Source of the DNA: Psychromicrobium lacuslunae
GTDB taxonomy: Bacteria > Actinomycetota > Actinomycetes > Actinomycetales > Micrococcaceae
Reading direction: 5' to 3'
Length of the DNA stretch: 64,000 bases
Assembly: GCF_000950575.1 (NCBI RefSeq)
Contig: NZ_CP011005.1
Span: 3,348,001 to 3,412,000 of the forward strand
Each line of letters starts with the position of its first letter. Positions within the stretch are counted from its first letter, which is position 1. The notes under the pieces were generated by a model. It was not told the origin of the DNA. It was given only the letters and a program-made list of their open reading frames with translations, and made no database searches. Below are positions 44,029 to 53,043 of this stretch, in pieces. A program made the translations under genes and the position numbers.

Positions 44029-44342
44029 GCAGGAACGGGCAGCGTCCGGTCTTTGAGGTTCCGGCCGCACGATCCAAACAAGGCGTGCTGAAGGCCTTTG
44101 CAGAGGCGTTGGATTTCCCGGCGTATTTTGGCCATAACCTCGATGCGCTGCATGACTCGTTGCACGATTTCGCCGATGGTCTGAGTGAACCGAGCACCCT
44201 GGTTTGGCACATTGACCCGTGGTTCAAAAATAGCCAGGCCTACCGCAGCGTGCTGATGATCTTGCGTGAACTAGAGAGCGAGAAGCTGAGGGTTGAAGCG
44301 CGTGACGTAAAACGACTAACCGGAAAGGGCAGCGTCGAATAG
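44025..44342 (+). CDS. barstar-family RNase inhibitor
   Basis: 105 aa barstar homologue. The barnase-binding helix is recognisable in FPAYFGHNLDALHDSLHDF (about residues 31-49; barstar has YGENLDALWDCL). It is translationally coupled to the upstream RNase and should protect the cytoplasm from it. Confidence 0.92.
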   Translation: MSRNGQRPVFEVPAARSKQGVLKAFAEALDFPAYFGHNLDALHDSLHDFADGLSEPSTLVWHIDPWFKNSQAYRSVLMILRELESEKLRVEARDVKRLTGKGSVE

Positions 44343-44369
44343 TCCCGCTTAGCTGGCAAACTGACTTGG

Positions 44370-44678
44370 GTGGAACTACAACAGTTGCAAAAGTCCGTAG
44401 AGGCAGTCTCGGTTCAATATGCCAAGACCTTTGAGATCGATCGTACGGGTACCTGGTTCATGCTCAAGCTTCAAGAAGAAGTAGGTGAGCTGGTTCAGGC
44501 CTTTTTAGCGATGAAAGGTATGGGTCGTGATCGCGGGTATAGCGAGGAAGAGCTGAGGGATCGCTTTGCTCAGGAATGCGCGGACGTGCTAGCCCAGTTC
44601 CTTCTGTTGGCAAAAAATGAAGAAGTGGATCTTGAAGCTGCGATCCAGGAAAAGTGGCTCAGCCGATTGGGGCACTAA
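44370..44678 (+). CDS. MazG-like nucleotide pyrophosphohydrolase
   Basis: 102 aa all-alpha NTP pyrophosphatase. Metal-binding helices show LQEEVGELVQAFLAM and ECADVLAQFLLLA (EExxE ... ExxD pattern). GTG start, 27 bp after the barstar gene. Small proteins of this type hydrolyse non-canonical or excess nucleotides; substrate unknown. Confidence 0.85.
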   Translation: MELQQLQKSVEAVSVQYAKTFEIDRTGTWFMLKLQEEVGELVQAFLAMKGMGRDRGYSEEELRDRFAQECADVLAQFLLLAKNEEVDLEAAIQEKWLSRLGH

Positions 44679-44727
44679 CTCCGGGGAAGAGCTTGTCGCC
44701 CCTCAACGATCCCCATCGAGTAAGCCT

Positions 44728-44790
44728 CGTCGAGTTCGGAGATCTGCACGTTATGACACGGTCAAAACGTGCAGATCTCCGAACTCGACG
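44728..44790. repeat. perfect 25-bp intergenic palindrome / terminator
   Basis: Left arm 44728-44752 begins CGTCGAGTTCGGAGATCTGC and is an exact inverse complement of 44766-44790; the loop is 13 nt. It lies between convergent mazG-like and glgP genes and could end both transcripts. Its outer GTCGAGT...GAGAT resembles the elements at 33099 and 58557, suggesting a related repeat family. Confidence 0.8.
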
Positions 44791-44806
44791 CGGAGACGGG
44801 GTCGGT

Positions 44807-47434
44807 TTAGGCGCTGGTGATCAGACCCAACTCGGCGCGAGAGGCCAATTGCGGGTTCTCCGGCAAGACCCGCACCGTGTAGCCGAAGCTACCGGAACGA
44901 TCAATCACCACATCGCCGCTGAATAGGTGACGGCCGTTGCCTAGGTCTTCGGTGGCCTGCAAGGCTACCGAGTCAGTGTCGCTCAGCTCGTCGCTTTCAA
45001 GCGCTTTACCGAAGGCCGCCTCGACCCGGACATCCTCGGTGGAGAGGCCGTCGAGGTAAACGTAGGCCCGCACGGTGAGCGTGTCGCCAATCTGAGGTTC
45101 ATCTGAGACGCCGACTGAATCAACGTGCTCAACTGCCAAGTCCGGCCAAGCCGTGCTGACCTTGGAGCGCCACGCTGCCAACTCTTTAGCCGCAGCGAAA
45201 CCATTCGCGGTGGCGGCGCGGCCTGCGATGGCTGCCGGCTCGTAGAGCTTGTGCACGTAATCGTCGAGCATGCGCTCGGCGGAAACCGCCGGACCCAAGG
45301 TTGCCAGGGTGTGCTTGATCATGGAGATCCAGTGCGTCGGGAGCTCAGAAGCCTGCGGACTGGACGCGCCAGCGGCACCGGCAGCTTCCGAGGTGCCGCC
45401 CGCGCCGTAGAAGCGTGGTGCTACTTGGTTCTCTAGCAACTCGTAGAGGGCGGCCGCTTCAATGTCGTCGCGTTCCTCCGCGCTGGCCCCGTTATTGGCA
45501 GTCGGGATCGCCCAGCCGTTCTCGCCGTCGTACATCTCGTCCCACCAACCATCGAGCACCGAGAGGTTTAGGCCGCCATTAATCGCCGCCTTCATCCCCG
45601 AGGTGCCGCAGGCTTCCAAAGGGCGCAGAGGATTATTGAGCCAGACGTCGCAACCCGGGAAAAGCGTGCGGGCCATCGCAATGTCGTAATTCGGCAGGAA
45701 GACGATGCGGTGCCGCACCTCCGGGTCATCGGTGAAGCGGACCAGGTCCTGGATCATCTTCTTTCCGGCGTCGTCCGCGGGGTGCGATTTACCGGCGATG
45801 ACCAGCTGAATCGGATGCTTCTCGTCGAGCAGCAGCGCCTTTAAGCGTGCCGGTTCGCGCAGCATTAAGGTCAGTCGTTTATAGGTCGGCACCCGGCGAG
45901 CAAAGCCAATGGTCAGCACATCCGGATCCAGTACAGAATCGGTCCAGGCTAGCTCGGCATCGGCGGCACCACGCTTCTTCCAGGAAGCGCGCACCCGGCG
46001 GCGCACGTCCTCGATCAATGCGGCCCGGAGTTCGCGCCGCATTGCCCAGATTTCCTGATCCGGCACTTCGTAAACCTTCGACCAGTCGGGCTGGTCCAGC
46101 ACGCTGTTACCGAAACGTTCTGCGGCAAGCGAGCTGATCTTGGGATCCACCCAAGTCGGCACGTGCACGCCGTTGGTGACCGAGGAGATCGGCACCTCCT
46201 GATGATCGAAGCCCGGCCAAAGCCCGGAGAACATCTCACGGGAAACCACGCCATGCAGCTTTGCCACACCATTGGCACGTTGCGCCAATCGCAGGCCCAT
46301 CACCGCCATATTGAAGACCGCAGGATCGCCGCCCTGGTAGCTCTCCGAGCCAAGGCTGAGAATATTCTCCAGCGGCACTCCGGGGGCCAAGCCAGCCTCG
46401 AAGAAATGCTGAATTTGAGCTTTTTGGAAGCGGTCGATGCCAGCCGGCACCGGGGTGTGGGTGGTGAAAACCGTCGAGGCGCGGCCAGCGGCCAAGGCCT
46501 CGTCCCAGTTCAGGTGCTCGGTCCCGATCAACTCACGAATTCGTTCGATGCCGAGGAAGCCAGCATGACCCTCGTTGGTATGGAAAACCTCGGGAGCGGG
46601 CACCCCGCTGAGTCGTTGGTAGACCCGCAGTGCCTTAACTCCACCCATGCCGAGCAGTAACTCCTGTTGCAGCCGGTGATCCCCGCCACCGCCATAGAGT
46701 CGGTCGGTGATTAGTCGAGCGGCGTCGTCATTGCCAGGGACGTTGGAATCCAAGAGCAGCAACGGAACCCGGCCGACGTCGGCCCGCCAGATCCAGGCAT
46801 GCAATTCCCGACCCTCCGGTAATGGCAAGGTCACCTGCGCTGGGCTGCCATCGGCTTCGCGTAGCAGGGTGAGCGGCAGACCGTCTGGGTCAAGCACAGG
46901 ATAGGTCTCTTGCTGCCAGGCATCGCGGGAGAGCGACTGCTTGAAGTAACCAGCCTGGTAAAGCAGCCCGACGCCGATCAGCGGTACACCCAGGTCAGAG
47001 GCCGCCTTGAGGTGGTCACCGGCCAGAATGCCGAGACCGCCCGAGTATTGCGGTAGCACCTCGGTAATACCGAATTCCGGCGAGAAGTAGGCGATGCACT
47101 TTGGTGCGTCCTCGCTCAGACCCTGATACCACCGGGGCTCTTCGAGGTAGCGCTGCAAATCCTCGGCTGCCCGCCGTACCCGGTCCACCACATCGGTGTT
47201 CTCGGAGAGTTGTTGAAGCTGCTCTCGGCTTACCGAACCGAGAAAAGTTACCGGGTCGTGGGCGCTGTCATCCCACAGCTGTTGGTCTAGCGAAGCGAAA
47301 AGCTCGCGCGTTGGCAGGTGCCAGGACCAGCGGAGGTTGGTGGCGAGCCGCGCCAAGGGCGCAATCGACTCGGGGAGCACGGTACGGACAGTAAATCTGC
47401 GGATGGCCTTCACGCTGACTACGGTAGCGGACAA
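44807..47434 (-). CDS. glgP: alpha-glucan (glycogen) phosphorylase
   Basis: 875 aa GT35 phosphorylase of the actinobacterial/thermophilic short type, releasing glucose-1-phosphate from glucans. The DUF3417 N-terminus (LARLATNLRWSWHLPTRELFASLD) is present, then AYFSPEFGI, VFTTHTPVPAGIDRF, FARRVPTYKR, and the PLP-lysine segment ACGTSGMKAAINGGLNLSVLDGWWDE. TTG at 47434 or GTG at 47413 may be the start; the latter gives VKAIRRFTVRTVLP, more like homologues. Divergent from the sugar importer genes. Confidence 0.95.
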   Translation of the reverse strand: MSATVVSVKAIRRFTVRTVLPESIAPLARLATNLRWSWHLPTRELFASLDQQLWDDSAHDPVTFLGSVSREQLQQLSENTDVVDRVRRAAEDLQRYLEEPRWYQGLSEDAPKCIAYFSPEFGITEVLPQYSGGLGILAGDHLKAASDLGVPLIGVGLLYQAGYFKQSLSRDAWQQETYPVLDPDGLPLTLLREADGSPAQVTLPLPEGRELHAWIWRADVGRVPLLLLDSNVPGNDDAARLITDRLYGGGGDHRLQQELLLGMGGVKALRVYQRLSGVPAPEVFHTNEGHAGFLGIERIRELIGTEHLNWDEALAAGRASTVFTTHTPVPAGIDRFQKAQIQHFFEAGLAPGVPLENILSLGSESYQGGDPAVFNMAVMGLRLAQRANGVAKLHGVVSREMFSGLWPGFDHQEVPISSVTNGVHVPTWVDPKISSLAAERFGNSVLDQPDWSKVYEVPDQEIWAMRRELRAALIEDVRRRVRASWKKRGAADAELAWTDSVLDPDVLTIGFARRVPTYKRLTLMLREPARLKALLLDEKHPIQLVIAGKSHPADDAGKKMIQDLVRFTDDPEVRHRIVFLPNYDIAMARTLFPGCDVWLNNPLRPLEACGTSGMKAAINGGLNLSVLDGWWDEMYDGENGWAIPTANNGASAEERDDIEAAALYELLENQVAPRFYGAGGTSEAAGAAGASSPQASELPTHWISMIKHTLATLGPAVSAERMLDDYVHKLYEPAAIAGRAATANGFAAAKELAAWRSKVSTAWPDLAVEHVDSVGVSDEPQIGDTLTVRAYVYLDGLSTEDVRVEAAFGKALESDELSDTDSVALQATEDLGNGRHLFSGDVVIDRSGSFGYTVRVLPENPQLASRAELGLITSA

Positions 47435-47664
47435 AAGCGACTGGTGGAATTCATTTGAGTTTCCTTTTGGTATATGACGCGTAAACGCTTGCGCAACGTG
47501 TCGTGAAGTCTTCCGGCTCCGGTAGCAGTGAGGCCGGTTGGGGGGCGGAGGTATTGGAAGTTTTTCTGGAACTCATTGGAAGTCGTCACGCCACGGCGAG
47601 TCACGGTGTTCGGATGGATAGGCTAGGAGGTAGGACACCAACAAAGGTGATGGAGGTTCGGTAG

Positions 47665-49062
47665 ATGGTTGACATTGGGCGGGTCGCTGAACGGTCGGCG
47701 GCATCCACTGTGCGAAGACGAAGTTTTCTGAGCGGCTTATTGGGTGCGGGCTTATTACTGCCCGCTCTGAGCGGATGCGCGGGAAACTCGGCGAACACGC
47801 TCAAGATCGCCTATCAGCAATGGGGCTCGGGCAAGGTGATGGAGAACTTCCTAGCCAAGATCAGCGAGCAGTTCCGTCTCAGCCAGCCCGATATCCAAAT
47901 TCATTTGATTCCGCTGGTGGCAGCCGAAAACGACTACTTCACTAAAAACGAATTGATGATGTCAAGCGATGCCACCACTCCAGATCTGGTTTTTGAAGAC
48001 ACCTTCATTTTGAAGTCCGATGTGGCGGCCGGTTATCTGCAGACGTTGACGGATCGAGTGCAGGGCTGGGAACCGTGGCAGCAGATCTACGACTCGGCGA
48101 AGACGGCTGTCACCGGCGAAGACGGCAAGATCTATGGAGTGCCAGCCGGCACCGACACTCGGGCGCTCTGGTACAACACAGATTTGTTTCGTCAAGCTGG
48201 CCTTCCGGTGCCCTGGCAGCCCAAAGATTGGCAGCAATTGCTGGCCGATCTCGCGGTGCTGAAAAAGACGTTGCCTGAGGTCATTCCGTTCAATATTTTC
48301 TCCGGCAAAGCGCAGGGCGAGAAAGCCTCGATGCAGGGCTTCGAAATGCTGCTCTATGGCACCGAATCCACGCTTTACGATGAAGCACAAAAGAAGTGGG
48401 TGATCGGAAGTAAAGGTTTTATTGACAGCCTGAGCTTTATTGAGAAGATCTTTTCGGAGAAGCTAGGTCCGAGCCTCAGCCGGGCGCTCGATGCGAATCT
48501 GACTGAGACCGTCTACACAGATTGGTTGCCGAAGGCCAAGCTTGCGGTGGCTCTGGACGGCGGTTGGATTAGCAATAACTGGGTACCGCAGGCACCCGGT
48601 GAATGGCCCGAATGGTCATCGGTGTTGAAGCAGGCGAAGATGCCAACCCAGCATGGCCAAGCGCCGGGTTATAGCACCCTGGCTGGTGGCTGGTGCTGGG
48701 CCTTACCGACCAGAACGAAAAAGGCCGATCTGGCCTGGGAATATCTGAAAACCATCTCGACCACCGAGAACATGATGAACTACAACATCGCCGATAACGG
48801 GGTGGCGGTGCGCAAAGATGTTGCAGCCCAGGAAAAGTACCGAACGTACACCCCCACCATCCAATTCTTCACCTCTCTGGTTGAGGGCGCGACCTTCCGG
48901 CCAGCGCTTGCCGCCTATCCACAAATCTCGGCAGCGATCCAAGAAGCCATGGAGAAGGTGATGATCTCCGGTACTTCGCCGCAGCAGGCGGCTGAAGCCT
49001 ACGATGCGCAGATCACAGGCATCGTCGGCGCTGAGAAAGTCACCAAGGGGGTGGCGAAGTGA
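47665..49062 (+). CDS. sugar ABC transporter substrate-binding lipoprotein
   Basis: 465 aa solute-binding protein (CUT1 type). The N-terminus TVRRRSFLSGLLGAGLLLPALSGC holds a twin-arginine-like motif and a lipobox ending in Cys (about residue 38), so it is probably lipid-anchored after folding. GTDTRALWYNTDLFRQAGLPVPW and the later GGWCWALP are typical of maltose/trehalose-type binding proteins. GGAGG lies 8 nt before ATG 47665. The two permease genes overlap behind it. Being next to glgP and glgE-treS, an alpha-glucoside such as trehalose or maltose is the most likely ligand. Confidence 0.9.
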   Translation: MVDIGRVAERSAASTVRRRSFLSGLLGAGLLLPALSGCAGNSANTLKIAYQQWGSGKVMENFLAKISEQFRLSQPDIQIHLIPLVAAENDYFTKNELMMSSDATTPDLVFEDTFILKSDVAAGYLQTLTDRVQGWEPWQQIYDSAKTAVTGEDGKIYGVPAGTDTRALWYNTDLFRQAGLPVPWQPKDWQQLLADLAVLKKTLPEVIPFNIFSGKAQGEKASMQGFEMLLYGTESTLYDEAQKKWVIGSKGFIDSLSFIEKIFSEKLGPSLSRALDANLTETVYTDWLPKAKLAVALDGGWISNNWVPQAPGEWPEWSSVLKQAKMPTQHGQAPGYSTLAGGWCWALPTRTKKADLAWEYLKTISTTENMMNYNIADNGVAVRKDVAAQEKYRTYTPTIQFFTSLVEGATFRPALAAYPQISAAIQEAMEKVMISGTSPQQAAEAYDAQITGIVGAEKVTKGVAK

Positions 49063-49988
49063 GTGCTGAAGCGGTCGGAACTCGGATGACGCCGACGAAG
49101 CAGCGGAGTCCTCGCAAGCCGAGTAGGATGATGCGCCGGGCCGCTCCTTTATTGCCCGCGCTGATCCTGCTGCTGATTTTTATGCTCGGCCCGATTATCT
49201 ACAGCGTCTATTTGTCGCTGACCAATAAAGCGCTGCGCGGTGAGGGTTCGGCCAGCACCGACTTCGTTGGCTTGGCGAACTTCGGCCAGGCTTTCAGCTC
49301 ACCACAATTCTGGCATTCGGTTGGTCTGACCTTGATTTTCACCCTGGTCACTGCGGTGATCGGACAGAACATTCTCGGTATGGTGCTGGCTCTACTAATG
49401 CGTTCAGCCAGCAAAATCGTCACCACCCTGACCAGCGCGATTATTATTGCGGCTTGGATCTTGCCCGAGGTGGTGGCCGGCTATCTTTGGTACACCTTCC
49501 TCGGTGAAAAAGGTTCGCTCAACGGACTGCTGAACTTCCTCGGTCTGCCTAGCCAAGACCTGCTGATCAGCCTGCCTATTCTGGCGGTTTCTTTCGCGAA
49601 TATCTGGCGAGGCACCGCCTTCAGTATGTTGGTCTACCGCGCTGCACTATCGCAGGTCTCCCCGGACGTTGATGAATCCGCGCAACTCGACGGCGCGGGA
49701 GGCTGGCGCCGTTTCTTCTCGGTGACGTTGCCGATCATTAGGCGCTCTGTGCTCACCAACTTGATGTTAATAACCTTGCAAACCCTTTCGGTCTTCGGGC
49801 TGATCTACATCATGACCAAGGGCGGCCCGGGCGGTGCCAGCCAAACTCTGCCACTTTTCATGTATGAACAGGCATTCAGCTTCGGCCAACTTGGTTACGG
49901 CACCGCTGTGGCGCTGATTCTGCTGGCCATCGGTGGTGTTGCCTCGTTGATTTATATGAAGCTGCTGCCCAGAGAGGACAAATCATGA
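49059..49988 (+). CDS. sugar ABC transporter permease 1 (MalF/SugA-like)
   Basis: 309 aa membrane subunit with about six helices (first LLPALILLLIFMLGPIIYSVYLS) and the EAA-loop DESAQLDGAGGWRRFFSVTLPII that contacts the ATPase. GTG start overlapping the binding-protein stop by 4 bp; its own stop overlaps permease 2 by 4 bp. Confidence 0.92.
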   Translation: MSAEAVGTRMTPTKQRSPRKPSRMMRRAAPLLPALILLLIFMLGPIIYSVYLSLTNKALRGEGSASTDFVGLANFGQAFSSPQFWHSVGLTLIFTLVTAVIGQNILGMVLALLMRSASKIVTTLTSAIIIAAWILPEVVAGYLWYTFLGEKGSLNGLLNFLGLPSQDLLISLPILAVSFANIWRGTAFSMLVYRAALSQVSPDVDESAQLDGAGGWRRFFSVTLPIIRRSVLTNLMLITLQTLSVFGLIYIMTKGGPGGASQTLPLFMYEQAFSFGQLGYGTAVALILLAIGGVASLIYMKLLPREDKS

Positions 49989-50869
49989 GCGCCGCTGTCA
50001 GCAGCACCCAGGTCTCCGGTGCCCAGCCTAGAACCACCGGACTTAGGACTCGTTTCAATAGCACGAAGCTGGTGACCAGCCTGCTTCTGCTGGTGGTCGC
50101 TCTGGTTTTCTGCATCCCCTTGCTTTGGGTGGTATTTGCTTCGATCAACCCTGAGGCCACGCTCGCGGTTGAGTGGCCGAAGCAACCCAGCTTAGAGAAC
50201 TTCTCCGCCATCATGAACACCAAAACCACCTTCCGCCCCATTCTTAATTCGTTGCTATTGTGTGGCGGGGCGACGCTGCTCACGGTGGTCTGCTCGGCGC
50301 TCGCCGCCTATCCGCTTTCCAGATATCAGTCTCGGGCGAAACGACCCTTCCTGCTGGTGATTATCTTTGCCACCGGACTGCCGATCACCGCGGTGATGAT
50401 TCCGGTGTATGCAATGTTCGTGCAGGTCAATCTCATTGATTCGATGCCCGGAGCGATCCTCTTCTTGGCCGCCTCCTCACTGCCTTACGCAATTTTCCTG
50501 ATGAAGAACTTTATGGACGGCGTACCCAAAGAGATCGAAGAAAGCGCTTGGACTGAAGGCGCCTCGACCATGCAAGCATTGCGTTTCGTGGTGCTTCCGC
50601 TGACCCGCCCCGGTACCGCAGTGGTGACCATCTTCACCTTCGTCGGGATGTGGGGCAACTTCTTCGTACCCTTCATGCTGCTGCTTTCGCCGGATAATCT
50701 GCCGGCCTCGGTGAGCCTTTACACTTTCTCCTCGCAATATGGTCAGGTCGCCTACGGACAGCTAGCGGCTTTTTCCTTGGTGTACTCGGCTCCAGTGGTG
50801 TTGCTGTATCTGGTAATGGGACGCCGACTAGGCGTCGGCTTTACCGCGGCTGGCGGTCTCAAAGGTTAA
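49985..50869 (+). CDS. sugar ABC transporter permease 2 (MalG/SugB-like)
   Basis: 294 aa partner permease; EAA-loop EESAWTEGASTMQALRFVVLPLTRPG, about six helices. Third gene of the importer operon. No ATPase gene follows: the next gene is glgE, so a shared MsmK-type ATPase encoded elsewhere must energise the transporter. Confidence 0.92.
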   Translation: MSAAVSSTQVSGAQPRTTGLRTRFNSTKLVTSLLLLVVALVFCIPLLWVVFASINPEATLAVEWPKQPSLENFSAIMNTKTTFRPILNSLLLCGGATLLTVVCSALAAYPLSRYQSRAKRPFLLVIIFATGLPITAVMIPVYAMFVQVNLIDSMPGAILFLAASSLPYAIFLMKNFMDGVPKEIEESAWTEGASTMQALRFVVLPLTRPGTAVVTIFTFVGMWGNFFVPFMLLLSPDNLPASVSLYTFSSQYGQVAYGQLAAFSLVYSAPVVLLYLVMGRRLGVGFTAAGGLKG

Positions 50870-50925
50870 GACCCGGGCAGGAATATCTTTTACATACATC
50901 GCAATCGGAGCACATTCTCGCTAAC

Positions 50926-53043
50926 GTGTGGAAGGTGACTACAGATCATGCTTCGCGTGCCAAACGCTCGCTCGGTGCGGCAAAAAAAGCCGGTAAAACA
51001 GCGCCAGTGACTGAAACATCTAGCGTGCTGGCGGAAACTACCGTCGGCAGGATTCCGATTTTCGATGTGGCGCCGGTGATTGAAGGCGGCGCGGTACCCG
51101 CAAAAGCAATTCCCGCCGGCGAACTCGAAGTTTCTGCCACGGTGTTTCGTGAGGGGCACGACCTGATTGGTGTCGAAGCCGTATTGCTCAGCCCGGATGG
51201 CGCAGCGGACCAGCGTATCCGATTGCGGCCCTTACTGGATGGCACCGACCGTTGGCAGGGTCGGCTTGCTCCTTCCGAGATCGGCCACTGGAAATTCAGG
51301 ATAGAAGCTTGGTCCGACGTCTACGCCACTTGGCAGCACAATGCCGAGGTGAAGATCGCCGCCGACGTTGACGTCGAGCTCATGCTTGCGGAAGGCGCCG
51401 CGCTGCTCAGCCAGGCAGCCGGGCAGCGGACCCGCGCGAACGCGGACCGCCAAGTGCTGAACACAGCGGCCAGCGGTCTGGCTGATCAGAGCCAGCCGGT
51501 ACCTGTCAGGCTGGGCGCCGGTGTTTCTGCAGCAGTGCTGGAGGTGATGACCAAGGAGCCGATCCGTGAGTTGCTCACGCTGAGCGATGAGTACCCGATC
51601 GAAGTCGAGCGAGCGGCGGCCGGCCGTGGCTCCTGGTATGAATTCTTCCCGCGTTCAGAGGGCGCTAGCAGGCATCCGGAGACCGGGGAATGGACCAGTG
51701 GGAACTTCCGCACCGCGCTGCACAGCCTGGATAGAGTCGCCGCGATGGGCTTCGACGTCATCTATCTGCCACCCATTCACCCGATTGGTGAAGTCAATCG
51801 CAAGGGACCGAACAATACCTTGGTAGCTGGGCCGGCAGATCCCGGCTCGCCCTGGGCGATCGGCTCCCGAGACGGCGGGCATGACGCAATCCATCCCGAT
51901 TTGGGTGACTTTAAAGACTTCGACGCCTTCGTCAGCCGGGCGACCGAGTTGCAGTTGGAAGTTGCCCTTGACTTGGCGCTGCAGGCGGCCCCTGACCACC
52001 CCTGGGCCACCGAACACCCGGAATGGTTCACCACCCGAATCGACGGCAGTATCGCCTACGCGGAGAACCCGCCCAAAAAGTACCAGGACATTTACCCGCT
52101 CAACTTCGATAACGACCCCGATGGGCTGAGCAGCGAGGTTTTGCGCATTGTTGAGCTGTGGATCAGCCACGGCGTCAAGATCTTCCGGGTCGATAATCCG
52201 CACACCAAACCGCTCTGGTTCTGGCAGTGGCTGATCGCCAAGGTCCGGGCTAAGCACCCGGAAACAGTCTTCTTGGCTGAGGCGTTCACTGTACCGGCGA
52301 TGATGCACGCCCTGGGCCGCGCCGGGTTCCAACAGTCGTATAGCTACTTCACCTGGCGGAACACCAAGGCAGAGGTCGAAGAATACTTCCAGGAAGTCAG
52401 TCACCAATCGGCTGCCTTTTACCGGCCAAACTTTTTCGTCAACACCCCAGATATTCTCACTGAATATCTGCAATATGGTGGACCGGCGGCCTTCAAAATC
52501 CGGGCAGTCTTGGCCGCCATGGGCAGTCCGTTGTGGGGGGTCTACGCCGGCTACGAGCTTTTCGAACACGTGGCAAGGCCCGGCGCTGAGGAATACATCG
52601 ATAACGAAAAATACGAGTACAAGGCGCGTGACTTCGCTGCCGCGGAGCAGTCGGGCCGCTCATTGGCGCCCTTCATCACCCTGCTCAACCAGATTCGTCG
52701 TGAGCATCCGGCACTCGGGGAGCTGAGCAACCTGACCGTGCATGCAAGCAGCGACCCCGCTACAGTAGCCTTCAGCAAGCACAAAAATGTGCGGTCAGCC
52801 GACGGCAGCACGCACCGCGACACCATTATTGTGGTGGTGAACGTCGATCCACACAGTGTCAGGGAAGGTGTGGTGTCTTTGGATCTGGCGGCTCTTCAAA
52901 TCGACAGCTTCAACGCCGATGGCACCTTCACCGTCGATGAACTCATTACCGGCCAAAGCTGGCAATGGGGGAATGAAAACTACGTCCGATTGGACGCACA
53001 CCTTGAACCAGCCCATATTCTTCACGTTAGGCGTCCTGCATGA
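50926..53043 (+). CDS. glgE: alpha-1,4-glucan:maltose-1-phosphate maltosyltransferase
   Basis: 705 aa GH13_3 enzyme extending alpha-1,4-glucan from maltose-1-phosphate. The N-terminal beta domain (PIFDVAPVIEGG, then FREGHDLIGVEAVL) precedes a helical insert and the barrel, with YLPPIHPIGEVNRKGPNN, nucleophile Asp423 in IFRVDNPHTKP, acid Glu452 in FLAEAFT and the conserved SYSYFTWRNTK. GTG start without a clear Shine-Dalgarno; TGA overlaps the treS ATG by 4 bp. Core gene of the trehalose-to-glucan pathway. Confidence 0.96.
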   Translation: MWKVTTDHASRAKRSLGAAKKAGKTAPVTETSSVLAETTVGRIPIFDVAPVIEGGAVPAKAIPAGELEVSATVFREGHDLIGVEAVLLSPDGAADQRIRLRPLLDGTDRWQGRLAPSEIGHWKFRIEAWSDVYATWQHNAEVKIAADVDVELMLAEGAALLSQAAGQRTRANADRQVLNTAASGLADQSQPVPVRLGAGVSAAVLEVMTKEPIRELLTLSDEYPIEVERAAAGRGSWYEFFPRSEGASRHPETGEWTSGNFRTALHSLDRVAAMGFDVIYLPPIHPIGEVNRKGPNNTLVAGPADPGSPWAIGSRDGGHDAIHPDLGDFKDFDAFVSRATELQLEVALDLALQAAPDHPWATEHPEWFTTRIDGSIAYAENPPKKYQDIYPLNFDNDPDGLSSEVLRIVELWISHGVKIFRVDNPHTKPLWFWQWLIAKVRAKHPETVFLAEAFTVPAMMHALGRAGFQQSYSYFTWRNTKAEVEEYFQEVSHQSAAFYRPNFFVNTPDILTEYLQYGGPAAFKIRAVLAAMGSPLWGVYAGYELFEHVARPGAEEYIDNEKYEYKARDFAAAEQSGRSLAPFITLLNQIRREHPALGELSNLTVHASSDPATVAFSKHKNVRSADGSTHRDTIIVVVNVDPHSVREGVVSLDLAALQIDSFNADGTFTVDELITGQSWQWGNENYVRLDAHLEPAHILHVRRPA

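Noticed and set aside
47477-47500. LacI-type operator before the sugar importer (GTAAACGCTTGC region)
   Set aside because: Symmetry is poor (about 4 of 6 positions per half) and no LacI gene is nearby; too weak to list as a feature.
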